From: Paraglomus occultum
Lineage: Eukaryota; Glomeromycota; Glomeromycetes; Paraglomerales; Paraglomeraceae
Direction: 5' to 3'
NCBI GenBank assembly: GCA_910592205.1
Contig: CAJVPJ010000376.1
Span: 1-26,751, forward strand
Length of the DNA stretch: 26,751 nucleotides
Part shown: piece after piece, positions 1-8,973 of the stretch
Position numbering within the stretch: position 1 is the stretch's first letter
Layout of the letters: each line of letters begins with the position of its first letter
The notes under the pieces: model-generated
Told to the model about the DNA's origin: nothing
The model's database searches: none
What the model saw: only the letters and a program-made list of their open reading frames with translations
Made by a program: the position numbers and the translations under genes

Positions 1-135
1 GATTTCCTGTTGGATTCTTACAATATATATTGAATGTCATAACAGATTTGTATGTCTGCTCATATTAATTGCTTTTTATTTCGCATATAATTAATAATTA
101 ATAATGTTCACGTGCTAATAATCTCTTGCTTTTAG

Positions 136-409
136 TGACAGGATAATTCAATATGGTATTATGGATGATACTGATACATTTGTGAGTGAAAACTCATGGA
201 CTGTAGAGCTGCTTTGTGATTCAATGAAGGCATTTAAAATTAGCTGGTATGTTTATATAATAACAATTTATATAGTGACCATTATTATTATATATATAAT
301 TTAAATTAGTATTAATATTAAATCTGTATTTATATATATTTATTTAAGGGCTGAGCATTATTCTGCAGGCTTAAAGGCCCGCATGGCAAATCAAAAAATG
401 GAAGGAGAT
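136..409 (+). CDS. Partial spliced gene, function unknown
   Basis: Two exons are visible, 136-246 and 349-409. They are joined by a GT-AG intron (GTATGT donor at 247, AG acceptor ending at 348) that restores a tryptophan codon across the junction. The joined frame is open and protein-like, with acidic and amphipathic stretches (MDDTDTF, WTVELLCDSMKAF, WAEHYSAGLKARMANQKMEGD across the junction). A GTAAGT donor at 410 suggests a further exon, but none could be placed. Without splicing there, the frame reads on to a stop at 473-475. An acceptor-like CTTTTAG ends at 135, so the gene begins further upstream, possibly outside the window. I do not recognise the family. Confidence 0.45.
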
Positions 410-960
410 GTAAGTGTAAACCTCAAGATTGAATTTGAGTGGGCTATATATATAGTAATAGTATTAAAATGCTAGATAGACATTTTTATGAATTGCACAG
501 AAGATAGATCAAGATCATCTGAATATAACATCATCCTAATATTAATGTTTAATATTTGGCAGACTCTTTCTGGCTAGGTGTAGATTGAACATTGTATTGT
601 TGACAGAGGAATTGTCATATATTAATATTAATATGTGTATTATGCAATAATCTAACAGTAGAAGAGGAAATGCCACTATTATTATTACAAGTTGGGGAGA
701 GATGAATCACTTTAGTTTATAGTTATCACTATTTGTTTCTCTGATCATCTCTCTGGTTTGCAGAAAACCCAATAAAATGATATCTGCTTTTGATTATGAT
801 GAATGAACAACAGTACAGTCAACTGCTTTTAATATTAATTCAACTGCCTCCATTTTGGAGTCCTCAGTCAAATTAACATATAAGTCAAATTAACAGCAGA
901 TGTAAGGAAAACAATAATAAAAAAACCAGGTCTTGCTCAAGCGATTGAAGTATATATTAA
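410..960. other. AT-rich stretch with no recognisable gene
   Basis: Strongly AT-rich with frequent stops in all frames. It may be intron or 3' flank of the gene fragment at 136-409. No RNA gene, repeat or clear splice pair was seen. Confidence 0.5.
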
Positions 961-1167
961 AAGTTGTCAAAAACGAAACCAACAAAGAACAAAAGTTATT
1001 CGCCAGATATCGAAACGTTGTGGAACGATTTGAGACAATTATACGATAAAAGAACCGAATCCAAATTTTCATTTAAGAAAATGTCATTCGAAATTTATAA
1101 ATTACTTCTCATCACGTGACCAAAGAATAGGTCAATGGCTTTGGGTCCGAGTATTTCCTCCCATGCA
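961..1167 (+). repeat. Repeat family R1, copy 1 (internally deleted)
   Basis: Near-identical to parts of 7957-8415 and 10254-10717. The plus-strand frame shared by all copies reads SPDIETLWNDLRQLYDKRTE, and in this copy it continues through SFKKMSFEIYKLL without the frameshift seen in copy 3. After the codons for YKLL it jumps to the segment containing ccaaagaatagg. About 220 bp present in copy 3 is therefore missing. The right edge, at ATGCA (1163-1167), abuts repeat R2. The family looks like decayed copies of a multi-copy coding gene rather than a simple transposon. No terminal repeats are visible. Confidence 0.75.
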
Positions 1168-1930
1168 ATTACTCTGGTGCATTTAATAATAATATTATTA
1201 TTTATATTTTCAAGAATGCGCATTCAAATTTGAATTATTTTTACATGCTTGGCTTTTTGATTGCAATTGTATCAAAGCGAACTTTGATTGAGCAGTCTTA
1301 TCAATCTTTCGTTGACAATGGAGGCGTTGGTGGGAGTTTTTATGTTGAATTCATTTCCCTTACCATTACGTTTCTTCAAGTTTTCGCTTTTTTCTCAGTT
1401 CATAATGTGTTGGTTGGTGTTAATGCTCGTTTAGTAGTTATAATTTTTCGTTCTTCCTGATAAATTCATAAGTAATTTTTCTTGATCTAGATATTCCTGG
1501 AGTGTTTGGGAGTTATTCATTTTAAAAACATAAGGCGCAATTTTTTTCTCCTCGAGCTTTTTTAAAGTACTTCTAATGGTGTTGTAATCAATGGTGGATT
1601 TAATGTAAATTAGTTTTTATATCAATATTTTTATATATGAGATAATCCTATATTAATCCTGTTATGGTTTATATCAATCACATTCTGGTATGATAAAGTG
1701 AACATTAAAATTAACCAGTCCATAATAATAAGTTATGAATGAACACCATTATTACTTTTCAAAAACGTCATCAGCCATACTGGTTATGTATTATGGTCAA
1801 TTTACAGCCACATTACAATCAGTCTCGCATTTATAAAATGTTCACTTTGTTGCAGCATGCTCCATATAATGTGATAGTAATTCCGTTTCAACTCTCTCCC
1901 ACATTTGCTTTTCATAGCCTGAAGTTTTTT
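1163..1930 (-). pseudogene. Repeat family R2, copy 1, decayed gene fragment
   Basis: This segment matches 11931-12597 in reverse complement over most of its length. The open frames conserved between copies lie on the minus strand. One block near 1840-1930 includes SGYEKQMWERVE and ELLSHYMEHAATK. A second, ending at a TAA at 1431-1433, includes TIRSTLKKLEEKKIAPYVF and LDQEKLLMNLSGRTKNYNY. A plus-strand frame at 1230-1460 rich in F, I, V and L is the antisense shadow of this region. Copy 2 has an extra 5' exon (11773-11850) with no counterpart here, so copy 1 is 5'-truncated near 1930. The family is not recognised. Confidence 0.6.
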
Positions 1931-1935
1931 TATAA

Positions 1936-3541
1936 AATATGCCACTGCGTATGATTCTGCGTAATAATGATTTTATTTTTCCGCGCCGGTAAATTAAACA
2001 TGTTATATAACACGTAATTGACAGTAAAACGACAATCGCGTGACCAACTGATGGATAAATTGATCGCTTATGATAGAGGGTTATCGGCTTTTCGCTCTAC
2101 CAGTACGATTACCAGGAAGAGAAAAAATAAATATATTTTTATTAAAGTACTGATGAGCTACCCTTTTACAATAAGCACTGAATAATTAAATTTGATTTGA
2201 TAATTAAAGGGCGTGAAGGGGATATCAAATATTGTTAGTGAGTTACTGTCCCGACGCCTGTATTTCTATCACGATATTAATATTTTACGGGCATCCTCCG
2301 TGCTACAATTACGTCTAATAGACCTCATGTAAATAATTGATAGGTCAGTTCATTATTTATTGGTGAAACTCGTTCTTAAGTTACATTATCAATATGCATG
2401 CATGCGATGACATTTACGCATCATAAATAACCATCATTTATCGTAGAAAATGTGTTAAATTTTGATAAAAATATTGACTTTACTTTTAGCTCGGCACATT
2501 TTGCTAAATTATTGACTGTTACCCACAGATAATTTAAGATGTTTATTAATATTTGCGACGTGTTTTAGGATATTGGCCATTTTCGCACGTCTTCGGCACA
2601 CGGGCGAAACAAGATATCCAGATCGGGATAATCAATGTTATAACAAAATCTTAGACTTTGTTCAATAGAAAAAAAATTCTATTCCTAACACTGGATCTGG
2701 TTCTCAAACTTATGGGTGATTACCGAGCTTAGCTTGTACTTACTCTTATTCCAGTAAATGCATTACTTAATGCTGGTTTAGTTTCGAATAGTTGATACAG
2801 TAGATTATCGAGCACGCGTTTATCCTAACATTCTATAGCAACCAGTAATATAAACGTTAGAGATAATACCCAACATGCGATAATCATCACGCACAATCTT
2901 TGAAACGGTTGCCTCGTGACTTGGCTAACACCTTGCTCTTTTAAACGACAATTTCAGGTTCCTGGACACCGAGTAAACCTCTCTTTTTTGTTCTCGTCTC
3001 CGTTCGTTAAAATTCCCTTAAAATTATAACCACTTTTATTCAACACGTGTTCGTATTATGATTGGTCAGAATGCATCAAGTGGTACCTGAGAAACTAACC
3101 TCCACTAATATTGTTTGAGGAAAGCTTGATTATATCTAATAACGAGACGTACTATTACTATGAAATTTCATTCTATCGAGGGATAATCTAATAATTTCTG
3201 GTTTTGTTTTAGAGACTTCTTGACTATAATGCGAAAAGGCCAAGTGTTTTAGTTTTTGGCGACTTTATCAGGAATGAAGCAGATAACTATCGTGGTATAT
3301 TTAATTACTGAATACTAAGCGAGAGCAAGGAATATAAAAACAATTATTGAAATGAAGGACTTCGATTGATCTCGCAATTTTTGACCGATTCCGCAGCATT
3401 TGTGCGCCACAAGATTCGTCGCCATTCGGAGTTGTTTGCAAGTACTTCAGTCACATTTCGGATGCCTTTGTACCTTTGCCTTGCGCACCGTTTTTTTATC
3501 TGAAAGAAAATTCTTTTCGCTATATGTGAGACTTATACTAG
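1936..3541. other. Intergenic, no gene found
   Basis: No open frame of useful length on either strand and no recognised RNA gene. The stretch is AT-rich. It has a short alternating GCATGCATGC run near 2395 and no other structure that stands out. Confidence 0.5.
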
Positions 3542-3685
3542 AATGGAAAAGAAGATCAATATAAATTATATCACAAAGTAGCTGAACAAGGAGATGTCAA
3601 TGCTCAATTTAATCTTGGTGGGTGTTATGAGAATGGAATCGGAGTAGAGGAAAATGATCAGAAAACAGGAGTTGTTAGCAATTGA
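3542..3685 (+). pseudogene. Sel1-like repeat fragment
   Basis: An open frame bounded by TAG (3539-3541) and TGA (3683-3685) encodes one complete Sel1/TPR-like unit. It reads YKLYHKVAEQGDVNAQFNLG and then GCYENGIGVEEN, matching the Sel1 pattern of A-x-x-G-x-x-x-A-Q-x-x-L-G-x-x-Y-x-x-G-x-G-V. Only about one unit remains. There is no start codon, no preceding kinase domain and no following repeat, so this is a remnant. Sel1-repeat proteins, often with kinase domains, are strongly expanded in Rhizophagus; this is background knowledge and not something seen here. An unplaced exon of a larger spliced gene is possible, but no partner exons were seen. Confidence 0.7.
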
Positions 3686-3850
3686 TCTTTCAGCCATGTG
3701 ATTTATTTCAGAAATTTTCGATTGGTATATTTTGATCACATGCAAATAATTATTTGTGTGACCGCAAGCATCACATGAGAGATCATTGACTTTTGTTTTA
3801 CTATCGCGAGGAACTTTTATTCACAACGATTGACTTTTGTTTTACAAGTA

Positions 3851-4699
3851 CACAGTGGCTCTCTTTATAGTGGAGACACAAAATCCAACAGTTTTCTACA
3901 CTATTACTATAACGAGCCATACACAAAAAAAGAAATCTCACCATATTAATGTATTTAATAATATATCATGTGACATACACTATAGCGAATTTGATTAGAA
4001 AGTGGTTTATTTCGTATTAACACGCAAGGAAAAGCAGTAAAAGTTTTTAAGCTGAAAAAAAAGAAGATAAATGATCGCAACTTCACTGAAAGTATTGAAT
4101 AATGCTAGACTGGTTATGGTGCTTGTTTTCAATATCATTTCGAAGAATTTGATGCTTTAAACTATTTAACGTTTTCATAGTCACTTTTTTATTTCGCATT
4201 ATTATCTTTTATTATTAACAAACAATCTCACACATTGTCTAAAATAATAGAAACTCTCGTATTATTATAGTTCTCTTAGTTCTTTATAACAAGTAATAGG
4301 CCTTGCTTTATTATTTTTTGTCAATTACATACTTTGCCCCAGTCAAGGCAACACGATCTTTGAATGTTTTTTGACCACCTCTATCCTAGACTGTGAGAGA
4401 GCCATATCAACTGTCTGTTCATCCATAACAAAGAAGAAAAAACTTTCTTCGTTCTAATCTGACTAATCATTACCCCCTCCACTATATCGATTTCGTACTA
4501 CATACACTATATAGAGGCGCTCTGGACTATAATTAATCAAGCATATTTCATCCACTAACCGAAATCTGCATAGTTTCTATATAAATACACTATATAGAGC
4601 TAGTTTAATTAGGAGGAAAAAAAGTTTCCAACATTTCTCCACAATAACAGAAATCCACTGTAACGGAGGTCCGCTATATATATAAAGAGAGCCACTGTG
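3851..4699. mobile_element. TA-flanked terminal-inverted-repeat element (849 bp)
   Basis: Perfect 19-bp terminal inverted repeats, cacagtggctctctttata at 3851-3869 and its reverse complement at 4681-4699, are each flanked by TA (3849-3850 and 4700-4701). A TA duplication with ends containing CAGTGG is typical of Tc1/mariner-type elements. No transposase was found, so this is a non-autonomous, MITE-like copy. A 13-mer, acactatatagag, occurs twice inside the right half (4504-4516 and 4587-4599). A short minus-strand frame ending at 4311 (DRGGQKTFKDRVALTGAKYV) follows an AG and may be a captured exon. The element ends about 160 bp past the stop of the Crinkler-like gene. Confidence 0.85.
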
Positions 4700-4862
4700 T
4701 AATAGTAATAGTATAAGTAATAGTTCAAAAAATTTCAGATGTTATTGCAAAAAAAAAAACCAAAAAAACAGTAGAAATTATTATTAATATTAATGGTTAA
4801 CTTGCCAATCAATAGTTTTTTTTTATTACTGTATTATGATACCTTTATATTACTGAGAATTA

Positions 4863-6091
4863 TTATTTTCTTCTCCTCTGCCTTTTAGCCCTTTGTTGCC
4901 GTAAATCTTCTGCTGGCTTCTGTGTTTCTTCTAAAAACCAGGCAATATGTCCAAGAACCGTTTTGACTTTTAACTCTATATCTTCGCTTTCATAATCAAC
5001 CAAGATCGATCTTGATAATTTGAAATTTGGTTTTCCGTTACCATCATAAGAGCATTGTATAAAACGCCATTCTTTCGCATCGGTAATGATTCCAAATGTT
5101 TTATCTTCTTCCTCCATCACATCAGCTTTACGCTTGCGACAATTTGACAAAGCTGATTCAATCTGAATAGCATTCTGTGCAACGCCTTTTTCAAAATCCT
5201 TGTGCTTTACTTTTGTCACACCAACAATTCTTGAATTTTGTAATTTAATCGCATAATCAACTGGTCCATGTCCATAATCTCCCTTGATATATAATCCTGG
5301 TATGACATTAATATTAAACTTTTCTTTGTATAATGATGCGCCAGCAACAAGAAATGGAAGCACATAGGTTGATCTTGATGACTCATTAAAATCCAAAGGA
5401 ACAACCCCACACAAAAACTTTAAAACGGACATTAGCATATCCTGTGAAGATTCATCTTCCAAATCCTTGCTTCCACAAGCAAAAGACGGAAATCTCGTTA
5501 ATGATGCGGCTTCATCTTCAGAACCAATTTCATAAAGCTCACACACGTCTTGGAGATCATAGTCCGAAAACGGTTTTGAAGGAGTTTTTATGTATACGAT
5601 GAATTTAAGTTCATTTTGTGAAATAAATCCCCGAAGCATGTCACGAAAATGTTGATCATTTCTGGGTTTGTGTTTTATACTGCCGTTCCCGAACTCAAGC
5701 GTTGCACTATTATTGCTTGCAAGTGTTGGTGTCTGTTCAATGTCATATATAGTTTCTTTTAAACCTTCAAGGGTCGCATGATCAACATTTACAGTCCACT
5801 TAAATCCTTTCTTCAATTTGGAGTGAACAATGACATGAAACTCTACAAAATAACAGTAAATTAATAAAGAACTCACTGAAAATCCAATAAAATCTCAATA
5901 TTTTATACATACCATGAAACTGTGCCTTCAAAGAGGCGATTTCATTCTTTAAAGAGGCAATTAACTCCAGCTCATGACCTGTTGCAGATTCTGAATTGAA
6001 TAATTTTGATGAAAGAGGTTAGTAATAAGAATTACCAGCCCAGTGATGTGATAGAATTAGACAAACCTTCAGTTCCCAAGCTTGACAACAT
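4863..6091 (-). CDS. Crinkler-like protein with Ubl-type N-terminus and nuclease-like C-terminus
   Basis: Three exons, 6067-6091, 5913-5990 and 4863-5842, joined by GT-AG introns (GTTTGT..CAG and GTATGT..TAG, both phase 1), give a 360-aa protein. Residues 14-34 form a short leucine-zipper-like helix (LELIASLKNEIASLKAQFH). Residues about 36-128 resemble the ubiquitin-like header of fungal Crinkler-type proteins (GFKWTVNVDHATLEGLKETI; PRNDQHFRDMLRGF). The C-terminal part (about 150-345) carries GPVDYAI, GVTKVK and GVAQNAIQIES. This resembles the PD-(D/E)xK nuclease-like domain of such proteins, with D230 as candidate acidic residue and K247 as the motif lysine. The expected E before x-K is K245, so catalysis is doubtful. 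The tail RQQRAKRQRRRK looks like a nuclear localisation signal. The ATG at 6091 was chosen because an in-frame TGA lies two codons upstream. A longer first exon at 6550-6711 is possible. Domain assignments come from family recall, not a search. Confidence 0.75.
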
Positions 6092-6278
6092 TTCTCAAAC
6101 ATTTGATACATCCCGACTGAAGGTGACAGTTGTTCCTTTAACATGTGAGAATGCAAAAAGGTAAAAAAAAAAACGAAGTTGATTGACAATGCAGTTAAAT
6201 ATAGTGAAAAAGCAGAAAACTAAATGGCAGAAATACTTGGTGAGATCAGTGGATGGGGAATAAAGAGAAGACAGTAAC

Positions 6279-6402
6279 AATAAAAGACATACTGCATGAG
6301 CATCGCAATGGAAGAAGTCAACTCCAGCTACAGAATGACACATATTACTACGCCTCCTTACACTACTCCATGTCCCCAACGCCCGAGTCACAAAGTCGTT
6401 AC
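6279..6402 (-). repeat. Block A, copy 1: intron-like segment shared with 9682-9806
   Basis: About 124 bp is nearly identical to 9682-9806. Read on the minus strand, both copies begin with a donor-like GTAACG, and copy 2 directly follows a plausible exon end (..CAGCAG). Here the block lies between the coiled-coil frame (6550-6711) and the first exon of the Crinkler-like gene. It would be intronic if those two are joined. Confidence 0.75.
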
Positions 6403-6549
6403 GCAATGCAATAAATAAGAATGAGAGTGATGAATGTAACAAAAACGAAGAATTGGCACACGAGTGGTAGCAACAAGTGGTTAAAAATGATGAAAAGCGA
6501 AACTAATAATAATATTCCATATGATTATACACTCTACCCTACATACACA

Positions 6550-6711
6550 CTACTCACTGGGTTTCTGCAGCAAGTCTCTCACAGTTTTACCCCACCCTTC
6601 CGCCTGCCTCATCCAGAATGCTTTCTCCTCATCCTCGGTCTCCGCCATCTTCTTCTCCGCCTCTTCTAGCTTCCCCTTCGCATAGTTTACGTCTTGTTCG
6701 CTGGTTGACAT
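6550..6711 (-). CDS. Small coiled-coil ORF, possible first exon of the Crinkler-like gene
   Basis: A 53-aa frame starts with MSTSEQDVNYAKGKLEEAEK and contains EGWGKTVRDLLQKPSE before a TAG. It is charged and heptad-rich (KGKLEEAEKKMAETEDEEKA), so a short coiled coil is likely. Just before the stop the sequence CCCA|GTGAGT offers a strong phase-1 splice donor at 6557. Fungal Crinkler-like proteins commonly start with this sort of Lys/Glu-rich helix ahead of the Ubl-type region, so this may be the true first exon of the gene at 4863-6091. The only in-frame acceptor available there is a weak TTTGAG just before the ATG at 6091, so the link is unproven. The alternative is a separate micro-protein. 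The segment upstream is block B with tandem promoter-like motifs. Confidence 0.5.
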   Translation of the reverse strand: MSTSEQDVNYAKGKLEEAEKKMAETEDEEKAFWMRQAEGWGKTVRDLLQKPSE

Positions 6712-6760
6712 TTTGATTTCTGCGGAAAGATGTCTCACACGCGGATGTGATCTATAATGC

Positions 6761-7052
6761 TTAATCAGTGACGTATTGCTAGGAACTTTCTAGACCTTTT
6801 CGCAATGTAACTAAGTGACGTATTGCTAGGATCTTTCTAGACCTTTTCGCAATGTAACTATTGTTCCCCTATATGCAGGTGACCAAAAACAATCAATGCG
6901 CAGAAATTCGCGTTAAACGGGTTAGCAATACTAATACATCATTAAAACAATCTACCAATACGCTCCAAAAACTGCTTACATTCACAAGCGAATTTTTGTT
7001 TGGAGTATTTATTGGCTTTGTTTTCGGCCTGTTGCTAAATGGCATGAGTTAT
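6761..7052. repeat. Block B, copy 1: 5' flank shared with 10039-10250
   Basis: Shares long near-identical stretches with 10039-10250, including ctagaccttttc, caatgtaactattg, ccctatatgcag, caatgcgcagaaattcgc and ctgttgctaaatggcat. Copy 1 is longer because of a 47-bp tandem duplication (6767-6860) and small deletions in copy 2. It lies immediately 5' of the minus-strand frame at 6550-6711, as copy 2 lies 5' of the frame at 9807-9983. Confidence 0.75.
6767..6860 (-). promoter_or_regulatory. 47-bp tandem duplication with heat-shock-element-like motif
   Basis: Two head-to-tail units start at 6767 and 6814 (agtgacgtattgctagg, then ctttctagaccttttcgcaa). Unit 1 contains GAActTTCtaGAC, which fits the alternating GAAnnTTCnnGAA pattern of a heat-shock element with one mismatch. 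Unit 2 has GATctTTCtaGAC. The position, about 55-150 bp upstream of the ATG at 6711, suits a promoter. Regulatory function is inferred only. Confidence 0.35.
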
Positions 7053-7094
7053 CCCTTAGTCTGTAGGCCAAATTTTGACGGATTTGCCCTTTAA
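6873..7094 (+). CDS. Doubtful small ORF with one hydrophobic segment
   Basis: A 73-aa plus-strand frame starts at an ATG at 6873, inside block B. Its C-terminal half has a hydrophobic run (FLFGVFIGFVFGLLL) that could span a membrane. The upstream ccctatatgcag looks like a splice acceptor, so this may be an exon rather than a whole gene. The homologous stretch in block B copy 2 has deletions that break the frame, which argues against a conserved protein. No family recognised. Confidence 0.25.
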   Translation: MQVTKNNQCAEIRVKRVSNTNTSLKQSTNTLQKLLTFTSEFLFGVFIGFVFGLLLNGMSYPLVCRPNFDGFAL

Positions 7095-7956
7095 TTTTGT
7101 TGTGCAATTTTACGAATATTGTTATTATGCTTTCTGCACTTTGATCATTAATAAATATTATTTACCTTGTTCTAAACTTTCAAACAAGCTACATATCTTA
7201 GCAAAAAGTAGCACATACGAAGAATAACACATCTTTAAAAATTGTTTTTGTAAAAAAATTTATGTAAAATTTTTAGTTGTTTATAAAATTTACTTTATTG
7301 AGACTATGGCAGACCCCCCCTATTACTAGACAGTATTTTTGTTTCACTTTATTCCGAATCCTATGAGCTAAAAATCTCAACAAACCGAATAGTTGTTGAC
7401 GAGTAATGAATTTTTAAAGATAACTACTCCGACCCCTCGAGTTGTGATATTTATGGATGTAATTTACTTGCCTTGCATATTTCCATTTGTCTCCAATGTT
7501 TTTGCTTTTTTCAGAGTCTTCACTCTCCTGTTCTTTCTCCTCAACATGATCCACAAGCTCACCCTATCTCTTAATCTACTATGATTGTTTTATGGAAATT
7601 ACGCCCAAAGTACCAAGTACTGCGAACCAAAAATGACTTCTGGGCTAGTGGTCTGGGACATTTTCATACAGAAAATTTATTAATATCACTATTGACACAG
7701 TTTATTATACGAAAGTGTAGTATTTTGTGACTTCTATTCACGACGAACGATAGTCGTATGATTTAGGGTTAATCGATCTGCAGACTGAATGAGACCAGTG
7801 TAACCGAGTATCACGTGACTTTGTATAATACTAGCCATGAGGTTTCCAACAAACTATTACTATGTATATATTCAGTAATAAAGGAGATATAAAGCGCTTT
7901 TATCAGTGAATCAAAATTTAGTTCAAATTTGAACGGAAAACAGTCTAAGGGATAAT
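7095..7956. other. Intergenic, no supported gene
   Basis: Contains a plus-strand frame at 7393-7584 that I do not trust. Its antisense encodes an acidic, lysine-rich stretch (ELVDHVEEKEQESEDSEKSK) without a start codon, possibly a decayed exon. A run of eight C lies at about 7313-7320. No RNA gene or repeat was found. Confidence 0.4.
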
Positions 7957-8415
7957 AGTCAACTCCACAACATGGGAACGTTAACAAAGACTATGAAGTC
8001 CAGAAAGTTGTCAAAAACGAAACCATCGGCGAACAAATTTTATTCGCCAGATATCGAAACGTTGTGAACGATTTGAGACCACAGCACAAATGGTAACAGC
8101 CAACATCCGCTATCAGGACTAAATTAGATGAATACTGGACAACTGTGGACAGTACGGGCTTATATAGGAACAATTCTTGATCCTCGCTATAAGCTGAGTG
8201 TATTTGAGGAGAGTCAACGACCCACACCAACCATGCAACTTCTTCAAGATAAACACGATGAATACTCTCCTTCTATTGTCACTCCCGCACCTACCAGACA
8301 GTCTCCCCGAGACAATTATACGATAAAAGAACCGATCCAAAATTTTCATTTAAGGAAACGTCATTCGAAATTTATAACTTACTTTAAGAAAAAGCTGTTG
8401 TAGCTTCCACAATCT
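7957..8415 (+). repeat. Repeat family R1, copy 2, interrupted by an insertion
   Basis: Aligned with copy 3 (10254-10717) from agtcaactccacaacatg through cgaaacgttgtgaacgatttgagac. The match resumes with gagacaattatacgataaaa at 8309. Between them lies a 229-bp foreign segment with GAGAC on both sides (8075-8079 and 8309-8313). After 8315 the family frame continues (NYTIKEP.., FKKKLL) to the gcttccacaat shared with copy 3. Several single-base losses break the frame, so this copy is not coding. Confidence 0.75.
8080..8308 (+). mobile_element. hAT-family transposase C-terminal fragment
   Basis: The insert encodes, in two frames, TKLDEYW and then AYIGTILDPRYKLSVFEESQ. This matches the hAT transposase pattern in which a K-x-x-x-Y-W segment precedes an I-A-T-I-L-D-P-R-x-K-L-x-x-F motif near the dimerisation region. 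A frameshift separates the parts, and neither the catalytic core nor inverted terminal repeats are present. The flanking repeat is 5 bp (GAGAC), whereas hAT insertions normally leave 8 bp. The fragment was therefore probably not inserted by hAT transposition itself; filler DNA at a repaired break is a better guess. Confidence 0.65.
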
Positions 8416-8672
8416 GCAAATCAGAGGCGAACCCGCAAGTGTGCTATCATAATGACTGATGACGTTCATCTGAACACATGGGATGACAGAACACTTGATG
8501 ATGGAGTCTACACACAGTTGTCAGGAATGTATCAGTTGGGGAAGGTGTTAAGGGGAGAATTCAGTAAATTGGTTATTCAGATGATGGAAAGGACTTTGTG
8601 AAAAGGTTGAAGGAAAAAGAGATGATAGCAGAAGAAGCACTAAAGCACAAATGGATTCACACAAATTCGTAA
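8404..8672 (+). pseudogene. C-terminal lobe of a kinase-like protein, frameshifted
   Basis: The first frame (8404-8601) reads LNTWDDRTLDDGVYTQLSGM and YQLGKVLRGEFSKLV. After a one-base shift, the second (8583-8672) reads DGKDFVKRLKEKEMIAEEAL and ends KHKWIHTNS. This is the usual C-lobe end of CAMK-type and fungal expanded kinases, where a D-F-V-K-x-L segment precedes A-x-E-A-L-x-H-x-W. The catalytic loop is absent on this strand. A fragment with such a loop (HCDIRFPN, DFEHG) lies 300 bp away on the opposite strand at 8974-9207, suggesting that a kinase copy was rearranged. It starts right after R1 copy 2. Not functional. Confidence 0.65.
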
Positions 8673-8973
8673 CTCAGCACATGACAATTTGATAGTTTGG
8701 GCAATTTTCGAATCCTTAATGAGCAAAAATGTAGAGAATGTATCTGTACGTTCAGTAATCGTTTGGATCCCACTGAAATATTATGATAGAAATAGCATGC
8801 TGTTCTTACGGGTAAAAATGTCTATGGACGGCAAGAAATTGCAATTTTTTCAGTATAAGTAAAAATAATGCACTTTCGTAAACTTTCACCTTGTGTGATT
8901 TGTTGCATCATGCCCATATAAATTTTATTATAATTTTTATTATTGCTACTATTAATAACATTACTACTATCGT

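Noticed and set aside
1230-1460. Hydrophobic plus-strand ORF as a membrane protein
   Set aside because: The matching region of R2 copy 2 conserves the opposite-strand frame better, so this is an antisense shadow.
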